Assembly (NCBI GenBank): GCA_003483345.1
Contig: DMWH01000069.1
Location: 1-15,961 of the forward strand
Direction of reading: 5' to 3'
Source: Clostridiales bacterium
GTDB lineage: Bacteria > Bacillota > Clostridia > Tissierellales > Sedimentibacteraceae
Length of the DNA: 15,961 nt
Shown here: positions 1 through 6,977 of the stretch, piece by piece
How positions within the stretch are numbered: the first letter of the stretch is position 1
Layout of the letters: each line of letters opens with the position of its first letter
Notes under the pieces: model-generated
Told to the model about the DNA's origin: nothing
Database searches by the model: none
What the model saw: the letters and a program-made list of their open reading frames with translations, nothing else
Translations under genes and position numbers: made by a program

Positions 1-64
1 ATGTCAACTCAAGATAAACAAGAAAATATTCATAAATTTTATACCATATTTATAACAAACTAAA

Positions 65-99
65 AGAATTGAATTCCGCATGATACGGAATTCAATTCT
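65..99 (-). terminator. Rho-independent terminator of the transporter/cyclodeaminase operon
   Basis: A perfect 14-bp inverted repeat (65-78 with 86-99) encloses a 7-nt loop. On the minus strand the stem is followed by a T-rich stretch (TTTAGTTTGTT). It starts 56 bp past the stop of the cyclodeaminase-family gene, so it most likely ends the operon. The plus-strand side has no T tract, so a bidirectional role is less likely. The rest of 1-155 shows nothing I can call. Confidence 0.8.
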
Positions 100-155
100 A
101 ATAGTATAGAATATTTAATTATTGAAGGGACTTATTAAAAATAATTAATATATTT

Positions 156-1175
156 TTACCAGTAAATCAGTTTTGTACCTATTCCTTTTTCCTGAGCTGT
201 TCTGTAAACTCTTGTTGCTATTGCAACGTCTTCAATTCCCATTCCGACAGAATTATAATATATGATTTCCTGATCATTCTCTCTGCCAATTTTATCGCCA
301 ATTACAATTTCACCAATCTCAGCATATATCTCTTCATCTGCAAATAAACCTTCATTTGCCATTATTGCAATTGTGCTTGCCATTCTGTGCTTTACATCCT
401 CCCAGGTATCGACAACAACCTTCTGCGCTTTTCTCACGGCATCAAATGTATATTCATAGCCGCCCACATTTATACAAGTTGTTCCCGGCATAATCCAATC
501 TGCTTCTACAATAGGCTCTTTAGAAACTGTTGCTGTAATAATGATATCTGATTTCTTGCAGTATTCTTCCAAAGATTTTATCGGTGTAATGCTGCGATTA
601 AGTTTCTTGCTCATTTCATCAGCAAAATTAACTGCTCTATCATAATATAAGTCGTATACGTAGATTTCATTTATGCTTGGTCTCGTGCATACTGCAGCCT
701 CCAACTGAGTCCTGTTTTGTACACCGGCACCTATCAAAGTTACAATTTTGCTGTCATTTTTTGATAGGTACTTCACGGCTACTCCGCCTATGGCTCCTGT
801 TCTGGCAGCGCTGATTATGGTGCCATCCATTATTGCTACCGGGAACTTTGTATCAGGGTCATTAATAATAGTAATACCACTTGCTCTGGGGATTCCTCGC
901 TCAACATTCTTGGGATTACTTCCAATCCATTTTATCCCGGCCATATTATATTTTCCTTTTACATAGCCCGGCATTGCATTGATCCTTCCAAAAGCAACTT
1001 CATCATCAATTGTCTTTCCAAAACCCATAGCAACTTTATGCGGTGTAATAGTTTCTCCTTTACTGCGCAAAGATAAGACTTCTTCCATATCTTCAATAGC
1101 CAGTTTCATATCACCTCCGCCTAAGTCAATAACTTCTTGTTTATTCAGATATAAAATATCAAATTTATTACTCAC
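156..1175 (-). CDS. Ornithine cyclodeaminase / mu-crystallin family protein
   Basis: This is a cytoplasmic NAD(P)-dependent enzyme of the family that includes ornithine cyclodeaminase, archaeal-type alanine dehydrogenase, ketimine reductases and SbnB. At 339 aa it has normal family length. Family features are K82 and R125 (in ISAARTGA), which by homology bind the substrate carboxylate; the Rossmann turn GAGVQNRTQLEA at 149-160; and the C-terminal GMGIEDVAIA at 311-320. The segment that carries the catalytic Asp in true ornithine cyclodeaminase (GGDxPGK-like) reads GGYEYTFDAV at 238-247, so strict ornithine cyclodeaminase activity is doubtful. The start is GTG, chosen because AGGAGG (1184-1189) lies 8 nt upstream. 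The gene follows the last ABC ATPase gene by 45 bp with no terminator between, so it is probably cotranscribed and acts on the imported compound. The exact reaction is unknown. Confidence 0.85.
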   Translation of the reverse strand: MSNKFDILYLNKQEVIDLGGGDMKLAIEDMEEVLSLRSKGETITPHKVAMGFGKTIDDEVAFGRINAMPGYVKGKYNMAGIKWIGSNPKNVERGIPRASGITIINDPDTKFPVAIMDGTIISAARTGAIGGVAVKYLSKNDSKIVTLIGAGVQNRTQLEAAVCTRPSINEIYVYDLYYDRAVNFADEMSKKLNRSITPIKSLEEYCKKSDIIITATVSKEPIVEADWIMPGTTCINVGGYEYTFDAVRKAQKVVVDTWEDVKHRMASTIAIMANEGLFADEEIYAEIGEIVIGDKIGRENDQEIIYYNSVGMGIEDVAIATRVYRTAQEKGIGTKLIYW

Positions 1176-1220
1176 TTTAATTTCCTCCTAATTTTATATT
1201 ATATTTTCTTTTTATTAGTA

Positions 1221-2180
1221 TTAATTACCCAATGGAAACTCACAAGCTACAAAATGATTAGTACATATTTCTCTCAACTCTGGAATGCGTTTCTTACATT
1301 CGTCTCGTACATACATACAACGATTTGCAAACCTGCATTCATCAGGCATATTAATCGGAGAAGTAACTTCACCTTTAATTATAATACGCTCCGTTTTTTC
1401 GCCTAAACTCGGTACAGGTATAGCAGATAACAATGCCGTCGTATAGGGATGCAGAGGATGTGTAAACAATTCTTCTGCAGGTGCCATCTCCACAATTTTA
1501 CCCAAATACATTACAGCAATATAATCAGAGAAATGATTAACTACAGAAAGGTCGTGTGTGATAAACATATAAGTGAGATTTAAGTTTTTCTGCAGCTCCT
1601 TAAGCAAATTGAGTATTTGTGCTTGGATTGATACATCCAATGCAGAAACCGGTTCGTCGCAAACAATGAATTTGGGATTAACTGAAAGAGCACGCGCTAT
1701 ACCTATTCGCTGCCTGCGTCCGCCATCCAATTCATGAGGATAAGTATTAAAAAACCTTTCTGCCAAACCGACAGTTTCCATTAATTCCAGTACTCTTTTT
1801 TCTCTTTCTTTCTTGTTTGTAATGAGTTTATGAATTATTATAGGCTCACTTATTATTTGATTTATTGTCTTTCGTGGATCAAGAGATGAAAAAGGATCTT
1901 GAAAAATAATTTGCATATCCTTTCTAGCTTTTCTGAGTTCAGATTCATTAAGTTTCAATAAATCGCGTCCATCAAAATAAACTTCTCCGGAAGTAGGTTC
2001 AATAAGACGAAGTATACTTCTGCCGGTAGTAGATTTACCGCATCCGGATTCACCAACTACACCAAGCGTTTTGCCCTCTTCAATATTAAAACTTATTCCA
2101 TCAACGGCTTGCAGCATCCCCCTAGATGTGTTGAAATATTTTTTTAAATTTTTTACTTCAATTAAATTCGCCATTATCAT
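1221..2180 (-). CDS. Peptide/nickel/opine-class ABC transporter ATP-binding protein (OppF/DppF-like)
   Basis: This is one of the two cytoplasmic ATPases that power the importer. In the 319-aa protein, Walker A is GESGCGKS at 43-50, the Q-loop lies near IIFQDP (91-96), Walker B is FIVCDEP at 171-177, and the switch His is in ITHD (207-210). The C-terminal oligopeptide/dipeptide extension has C282, C288, C295, C306 and C313, the positions that bind an Fe-S cluster in studied relatives. The ABC signature is LDGGRRQ (151-157) instead of the usual LSGGQ. The ATG start overlaps the stop of the upstream ATPase as ATGA, with GAGG 5 nt upstream; a second in-frame ATG at 2174 is also possible. It is the fifth gene of the operon. 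The family assignment is secure. The substrate cannot be read from the ATPase. Confidence 0.92.
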   Translation of the reverse strand: MIMANLIEVKNLKKYFNTSRGMLQAVDGISFNIEEGKTLGVVGESGCGKSTTGRSILRLIEPTSGEVYFDGRDLLKLNESELRKARKDMQIIFQDPFSSLDPRKTINQIISEPIIIHKLITNKKEREKRVLELMETVGLAERFFNTYPHELDGGRRQRIGIARALSVNPKFIVCDEPVSALDVSIQAQILNLLKELQKNLNLTYMFITHDLSVVNHFSDYIAVMYLGKIVEMAPAEELFTHPLHPYTTALLSAIPVPSLGEKTERIIIKGEVTSPINMPDECRFANRCMYVRDECKKRIPELREICTNHFVACEFPLGN

Positions 2181-3175
2181 TTCCCCCTCTCGATATGAAA
2201 TAGAGGATCATCATAGGCGGTACATTCAACCATATGTGTATCGCTAATCCATCTTGGAACAGGCTTTTTCTCACGACATTTATCGGTTGCATACAAACAT
2301 CTTGGCGAGAATGAACACCCAACAGGTAAATTTGCAGGGTCAGGCATTAATCCGCGAATAGGTTTTAACATAGCTTTTCTATCTTTTATATTAGGCAGTG
2401 AATTAAACAAACCTTCGGTGTAAGGATGCTTCGTTTCATTAAATATATCCTCAAGAGTACCCTTTTCAACGATTCTTCCTGCATACATTACCGCTACCTC
2501 ATCACAAACTTCAGCTACTATACCTAAATCGTGTGTAATCATAAGCAATGAAGTTTCATATTTTTCTCTTAATTCATTCATCAGTTCCAATACTTGAGCC
2601 TGTATTGTTACATCCAGTGCAGTAGTAGGCTCGTCAGCAATCAATAGTTTTGGATGACATGCAAGAGCTATAGCAATAACAACACGCTGTTTCATACCGC
2701 CTGAAAACTGATGCGGATAATCATTGACACGATATCCGGAGATGCCGACCAACTCAAGCATTTCTTTTGCTCTTTTGTTTGCTTCTGATTTTGTTACATT
2801 CTCATGCAGCAAAATACTCTCAGCTATCTGCTCGCCCACAGTGAATACCGGATTAAGTGCTGTCATTGGGTCTTGAAAAATCATAGCTATATCTTTTCCA
2901 CGAATTCTTTCTAATTCCTTAGTGTTCTTATCTAGAATATTCTCACCATCAAGCTCAATAACTCCGCTTTTGATAACTCCCGGAGGGTCAGGTATAAGGC
3001 GAAGCATTGCAAGTGCAGTAGTTGTTTTACCTGCACCGGTTTCACCAACCAAACCGATTGACTTCTTTTTTTTAAGTTGTAAATCGATGCCGTTTACAGC
3101 TTTAATTATTCCATTTTCAGTTTCGTAGTAAACGACAAGGTTTTCGATATTTAGAATATTATTTTTGTCCTTCAA
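2177..3175 (-). CDS. Peptide/nickel/opine-class ABC transporter ATP-binding protein (OppD/DppD-like)
   Basis: This is the partner ATPase of the importer, 332 aa. Walker A is GETGAGKT at 44-51, the Q-loop is IFQDPM at 99-104, the signature is FSGGMKQR at 157-164, Walker B is LLIADEP at 177-183, and the switch His is in ITHD (213-216). The C-terminal extension carries C287, C293, C300 and C318, a cluster-type cysteine set typical of OppD/DppD. The start is TTG, which is unusual in this window; AGGA sits 9 nt upstream, and the nearby ATG at the ribosome binding site is out of frame. The gene begins 11 bp after the permease stop, so translation is probably coupled. With the OppF-like protein it would form the heterodimeric motor. 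Confidence 0.92.
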   Translation of the reverse strand: MKDKNNILNIENLVVYYETENGIIKAVNGIDLQLKKKKSIGLVGETGAGKTTTALAMLRLIPDPPGVIKSGVIELDGENILDKNTKELERIRGKDIAMIFQDPMTALNPVFTVGEQIAESILLHENVTKSEANKRAKEMLELVGISGYRVNDYPHQFSGGMKQRVVIAIALACHPKLLIADEPTTALDVTIQAQVLELMNELREKYETSLLMITHDLGIVAEVCDEVAVMYAGRIVEKGTLEDIFNETKHPYTEGLFNSLPNIKDRKAMLKPIRGLMPDPANLPVGCSFSPRCLYATDKCREKKPVPRWISDTHMVECTAYDDPLFHIERGK

Positions 3176-3186
3176 AATAAACCATC

Positions 3187-4092
3187 CTATCTTTTTAGTT
3201 TTGGGTCCATTGCATCACGAAGACCATCACCAATTAAATTTATTGATAATACCGTAATAACAATAGCAAGTCCAGGGAACAGTGTCATATAACTATAATC
3301 TCGTATAAATGATCTGCTTTCCGAAAGCATTCCTCCCCATTCAGGTGCGGGAGCAGGAATACCGAGTCCGAGAAAACTTAACGATGAAGCCATAGTTATA
3401 GCAGAACCGACACGCATCGTAGCCTGCACAATTATTGGCGCAAAAGCATTAGGAAGAATATGTGTAAACATAATACGACTCTTAGTAGCTCCTGCCGCCC
3501 GAGCAGCTTCTATAAATTCACTGTCAACTACAGTCATAACAGAAGCTCTGGCTACACGGGCAAATGCAGGAACACTAACCAAGCCTACTGAAAACATCAA
3601 TACAAATGTACCGGTACCAAAAGCCGTGGAAACACTTATTGCTAGCAATAATGAAGGAATGGAAGAAAAAACATCGCATATCCTCATAATGGTATTTTCA
3701 ACAGCACCTCCATAGTAGCCGGCAATAATCCCTAACACTGCACCAATTGCTAAAGAAACGAATACTGCTGCAAAGCCGATTGATAATGAATACTTGGCTC
3801 CATATAGAATTCTTAAAAAAATATCACGGCCATACTGGTCTGTGCCAAATGGATGCTCTAATGAGGGTGACTTTAAACGAAGAGGTACATTATGTTTAAT
3901 AATCTTATCATAATCTATAGTTGAATTAGCTGCTATAGCAACAATAATTATAGCTGCAAGCAGGATTAATCCTATAACGGCACCTTTATTCTTTTTAAAA
4001 TTATGCCATACTTCTCCTATTTGACTTCTTTTCTTATATTTTTGTGATATGGAAACACTTGAATCATTAATTTTTTTGTCTTTTTCCATCAT
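3187..4092 (-). CDS. Peptide/nickel/opine-class ABC transporter permease (OppC/DppC-like)
   Basis: This is an inner-membrane channel subunit of about 301 aa. A cytoplasmic N-terminus rich in Lys and Ser precedes the first membrane segment (GAVIGLILLAAIIIVAIAA). The HPFGTDQYGRDIF motif typical of DppC/OppC follows, then about five more hydrophobic helices. The ATPase-docking EAA loop reads EAARAAGATKSRIMFTHILP. The frame is open to 4137, but a start there would overlap the upstream permease gene by 35 bp and add an unusual leader. I chose the ATG at 4092 because GAGG lies 5 nt upstream and it clears the DppB-like stop (10-bp gap). The ATG at 4089 is an alternative. It would pair with the DppB-like permease. 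Confidence 0.9.
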   Translation of the reverse strand: MMEKDKKINDSSVSISQKYKKRSQIGEVWHNFKKNKGAVIGLILLAAIIIVAIAANSTIDYDKIIKHNVPLRLKSPSLEHPFGTDQYGRDIFLRILYGAKYSLSIGFAAVFVSLAIGAVLGIIAGYYGGAVENTIMRICDVFSSIPSLLLAISVSTAFGTGTFVLMFSVGLVSVPAFARVARASVMTVVDSEFIEAARAAGATKSRIMFTHILPNAFAPIIVQATMRVGSAITMASSLSFLGLGIPAPAPEWGGMLSESRSFIRDYSYMTLFPGLAIVITVLSINLIGDGLRDAMDPKLKR

Positions 4093-4102
4093 GCACACCT
4101 CA

Positions 4103-5032
4103 CTACTTAGAATACCTAGCTTTAATTCTGGGATCAACGAAAGAATAAGCCAGATCTATCATCAATATAACAATACTGGATAGCATTGTTGTTAAAATTA
4201 TTGCTCCCGTAAGCATTTGATTGTCACGATTATTTATTGAATCAACCATAAGTCTTCCAACACCCGGCCATGCAAAAATTGTTTCTGTTACGACAGCACC
4301 TCCTAGGGAGATACCAAATTGAGTTCCAATTACAGTTAAAATAGGAATAAGAGCATTTTTAAAGGCATGTTTAAGAATTACAATTTTCTCGGTTACACCT
4401 TTAGCCCGAGCTGTGCGCAAATAATCCTGTCGAATTACTTCCAGCATCGAAGAACGCGTGGTACGCAATATTAGCGCTGCTTGACTTGAGCCGACTGTGA
4501 TTGCAGGTAATACTATACTTAGAGGTGAATCATTACCAATCGATGGAAACCATCCCAATTTAAGTGCGAATAGAATAATCAACATCAGACCAAGCCAAAA
4601 AATAGGAATTGATATACCTATAAGTCCCAGGACTGTGCTAGTGCTGTCAACCCATGTATTTTGGTGAACCGATGCATTTATTCCCAAAGGAATACCTATC
4701 AATAATGAAATTAAAGTACTTGCAATGGCCAACTTCAGTGTGGCTGGCAATCGACTGATATATACTTCAAAAACATCTCTATTTGTAACATAGGACATTC
4801 CTAAATCTCCTCTCAGCAATCCTCCCATATATCTAAAATATCTAATAATCAATGGATCATTAAGCCCCATTTCTTCACGCATCATTTCCTTTTCCTCAAC
4901 GGAAACTTGTTGACCCGCTATTACATCAACAATATCTCCAGGAGCAAGGTCAATGAAAAAATACACAATAAACGATACGGCAATCATTATTGGAATTAAT
5001 AATAACAATCGTTTTAAAACATATTTATACAT
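4103..5032 (-). CDS. Peptide/nickel/opine-class ABC transporter permease (OppB/DppB-like)
   Basis: This is the second inner-membrane channel subunit, 309 aa. It opens with the family-typical basic N-terminus and first helix (MYKYVLKRLLLLIPIMIAVS), then LAPGD and an extracytoplasmic loop. Several membrane helices follow, and the EAA docking loop reads DYLRTARAKGVTEKIVILKH. The C-terminal VDPRIKARYSK resembles the usual DPR-type ending of DppB. The ATG is preceded by AAGGAGG (5038-5044), the strongest ribosome binding site in the operon. A 109-bp gap with a hairpin separates it from the binding-protein gene upstream, which suggests the permeases and ATPases are expressed at a lower level than the receptor. 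Confidence 0.92.
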   Translation of the reverse strand: MYKYVLKRLLLLIPIMIAVSFIVYFFIDLAPGDIVDVIAGQQVSVEEKEMMREEMGLNDPLIIRYFRYMGGLLRGDLGMSYVTNRDVFEVYISRLPATLKLAIASTLISLLIGIPLGINASVHQNTWVDSTSTVLGLIGISIPIFWLGLMLIILFALKLGWFPSIGNDSPLSIVLPAITVGSSQAALILRTTRSSMLEVIRQDYLRTARAKGVTEKIVILKHAFKNALIPILTVIGTQFGISLGGAVVTETIFAWPGVGRLMVDSINNRDNQMLTGAIILTTMLSSIVILMIDLAYSFVDPRIKARYSK

Positions 5033-5091
5033 TCATACCTCCTTGGGTTTATGAATCTAAATATAGAATACCTATATTTATTAACAAAACC

Positions 5092-5127
5092 CTTGCACCA
5101 TTGACCTGGTTAAATCAACGGTGCAAG
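5092..5127 (-). terminator. Intra-operon hairpin between binding protein and permease genes
   Basis: A 13-bp inverted repeat (5092-5104 with 5115-5127) has a 10-nt loop. The single plus-strand mismatch (A5100/C5119) becomes a G-U wobble in minus-strand RNA, so the stem is fully paired only in the transcript of the operon. It is followed by GGTTTTGTTAATAAA, a weak U tract. The likely role is partial termination or protection of the upstream receptor mRNA, as in many ABC operons where the receptor is needed in excess. Confidence 0.65.
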
Positions 5128-5141
5128 CAATTATTAACTAA

Positions 5142-6803
5142 CTATTCTTCTACTATATACAGATTGTACCAGTGATGGAATAGCCCATGAGGCAGTTCAA
5201 AACCCTGTACATTAACATTCATACCAACATTTATCTGCTCAATGGCAAGTGGAATCCAGTTGGCATTATCTATTAAATATTGCTGCAATTCTGCATATAA
5301 ACTTTTACGTTTTTCATAATCTTTTTCTGCAATAGCTTCATCTATAAGCTTGTCAACATATTCATCGTTGATGTTACTTCTATTCGAGCTTCCCTTAGAA
5401 TGGAAATATGTTCTAAGTGCATTGTCAGGACCAATTGTATGTCCACCCCAACCGTCAACCGCTAAAGGAAAAGTACCGCCATGGGCAACGCCTGCATTAA
5501 ATGTTGCCGTTTCAAGAGATTGAATTTCAGCTTCTATACCTATTTCTGCCAGCTGTGCCTGCATTACAGTGGCAACAGCTTTTTGAACTGTACCTGCAGA
5601 GCAATAAATTGTTGTTTTAAAACCATCCGGATAACCTGCTTCAGCCAATAATGATTTTGCTTTCTCAGGATTATATTCGGGAGTATCAGCTTCTATGTAA
5701 AATTCACTCATTGGATGCATTACACCGTAATGAGGAGTTGCATTACCTTCATAAACAAGTGCCAATAAAGCTTCTCTATCCACAGCATACATTAAAGCTT
5801 GGCGAACAAGTTTGTTGGTAAACGGTTCAACTTCCATATTTACTGAAATATGTCTTATGTTGCTGCTTGGAATCTGCCACAATACAAGGTTTTCATCTTC
5901 TGCAACATAATGCAAATCAATTACGGGAGGGTCTACACAAATATCAATTTCACCCGTCTGTAAAGCAATAAGTCGAGAAGATGCTTCCGGGATAGATCTG
6001 ATTACTATCTCTTTAGTCTTCGGTGTACCACCCCAGTAATCATCAAATCTAATTAAAGACAGGTAATCGCCTTGAACCCATTCTTTGTACATATAGGGAC
6101 CTGTACCTACTTGATTTGCTTCATTTTCATCAAGTGTTTCGAATGCATTTGCACTTAACATAACCGTATTGGGCTCACTGAGCTTATAAACAATGTCATT
6201 ATCAGGACTAAATAGTATTAAATTAACTGTATAATCATCAATTATTTCAACTTCAGAAATGGAAGCAAACCTTGACTTGGAAGCACCCATTTCTTTGCCG
6301 CGATCGATTGTAAATTTCACATCCTTGGCGGTAAACTCGGTACCATCATGAAATTTAACACCTTGGCGAAGTTTGAATTCCCAAACAGTGTCAGAAATCT
6401 GTTTCCAAGATTCTGCAAGACCGGGTATATATTCGTCTTTCATAGTATCATAATCAACTAGAGTATTGAAAACCATCAAAAATACACTCTTAGCTGTACC
6501 ACCAGGTTCATTCTGTACATCCATGCTGGTAAAAACAAGCGAAGGAGCTATCGTAATAGTTTCCTTATATTTAGTATTTGCATCCTCTTTAACATCGAGT
6601 GCTTCACCTGTAACAATTACTCCTTTTTTTATTTCTGTAACTGGTTTTCCCGATGAGTCAGTGCCATTAGGGGTCGTCTCTGTTTCGTTGTTTTGCTGTC
6701 CGGTATCAGTGGGTTTATCCTGTGTTGAACAACCTGACAGCATAATAAACACCAAACTAATACATAAAATTAATATTAATATTAATTTTTTGTTGTTATA
6801 CAT
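5142..6803 (-). CDS. Extracellular solute-binding lipoprotein, family 5 (DppA/OppA-like)
   Basis: This is the receptor that captures substrate outside the membrane and delivers it to the transporter, 553 aa. The N-terminus is a lipoprotein signal: KK, a Leu/Ile-rich core, then LSGC with C25 as the lipidated residue, followed by a Thr/Gln/Asn-rich linker. The family 5 signature is visible as WEFKLRQGVKFHDGTEFTAK, and RQALMYAVDREALL is the usual later motif. Length fits peptide, nickel, opine or glycan receptors, and the sequence does not separate these. The frame is open to a GTG at 6815, but GAGG (6814-6811) lies 7 nt before the ATG at 6803, so that ATG is the better start. It is the first gene of the operon, about 29 nt after the predicted sigma-54 transcription start. 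Confidence 0.93.
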   Translation of the reverse strand: MYNNKKLILILILCISLVFIMLSGCSTQDKPTDTGQQNNETETTPNGTDSSGKPVTEIKKGVIVTGEALDVKEDANTKYKETITIAPSLVFTSMDVQNEPGGTAKSVFLMVFNTLVDYDTMKDEYIPGLAESWKQISDTVWEFKLRQGVKFHDGTEFTAKDVKFTIDRGKEMGASKSRFASISEVEIIDDYTVNLILFSPDNDIVYKLSEPNTVMLSANAFETLDENEANQVGTGPYMYKEWVQGDYLSLIRFDDYWGGTPKTKEIVIRSIPEASSRLIALQTGEIDICVDPPVIDLHYVAEDENLVLWQIPSSNIRHISVNMEVEPFTNKLVRQALMYAVDREALLALVYEGNATPHYGVMHPMSEFYIEADTPEYNPEKAKSLLAEAGYPDGFKTTIYCSAGTVQKAVATVMQAQLAEIGIEAEIQSLETATFNAGVAHGGTFPLAVDGWGGHTIGPDNALRTYFHSKGSSNRSNINDEYVDKLIDEAIAEKDYEKRKSLYAELQQYLIDNANWIPLAIEQINVGMNVNVQGFELPHGLFHHWYNLYIVEE

Positions 6804-6842
6804 TCTACACCTCACATAATATAAATTTTTTCTATAATATTA

Positions 6843-6859
6843 TGCAATATATATGCCAA
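6843..6859 (-). promoter_or_regulatory. Sigma-54 (RpoN) promoter for the transporter operon
   Basis: On the minus strand the site reads TTGGCATATATATTGCA. This matches the sigma-54 consensus TGGCAC-N5-TTGCA in all but one element base, with the invariant GG (6857-6856) and GC (6845-6844) exactly 10 nt apart. The start site would be near 6832, leaving a short leader before the receptor ATG. The gene immediately upstream encodes a sigma-54 activator, which strengthens the call. Confidence 0.82.
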
Positions 6860-6916
6860 TTCAATTTTATCTTAATTTATAAGTTTATTGGCAAAAGTAC
6901 ATAAAATAATAAATAA

Positions 6917-6960
6917 AAACGGCAATTTTTGCATATTATAATGTGCAAATATTGCCGTTT
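6917..6960 (-). terminator. Terminator of the regulator gene; possible activator-binding dyad
   Basis: A 17-bp inverted repeat (6917-6933 with 6944-6960) has one mismatch (6927/6950) and a 10-nt AT-rich spacer. On the minus strand it begins 17 nt past the regulator stop and ends in TTTTTATTT, as expected of a rho-independent terminator. Its centre (6938.5) lies about 106 bp upstream of the predicted sigma-54 start, where activator sites usually sit. The dyad may therefore serve both roles; the second is inference. Confidence 0.75.
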
Positions 6961-6977
6961 ATTACTCCTGTTTATTG

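Noticed and set aside
1..63. ATG at base 1 followed by 20 sense codons and TAA on the plus strand
   Set aside because: Too short to judge; a second frame is also open here, there is no visible ribosome binding site, and the nearby hairpin lacks a plus-strand T tract. It might be the tail of a gene from the left, but this cannot be supported.
4093..4137. Upstream start for the OppC-like permease
   Set aside because: It would overlap the preceding permease gene by 35 bp; the GAGG-ATG at 4092 is a better start.
6766..6795. Repetitive ATTAATATTAATATTAAT stretch
   Set aside because: It encodes the Leu/Ile-rich core of the lipoprotein signal peptide (LILILILC), so the repeat is explained by coding.
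6804..6815. GTG start at 6815 for the binding protein
   Set aside because: It would place the ribosome binding site inside the coding sequence; the ATG at 6803 has GAGG 7 nt upstream and gives a normal lipoprotein signal.
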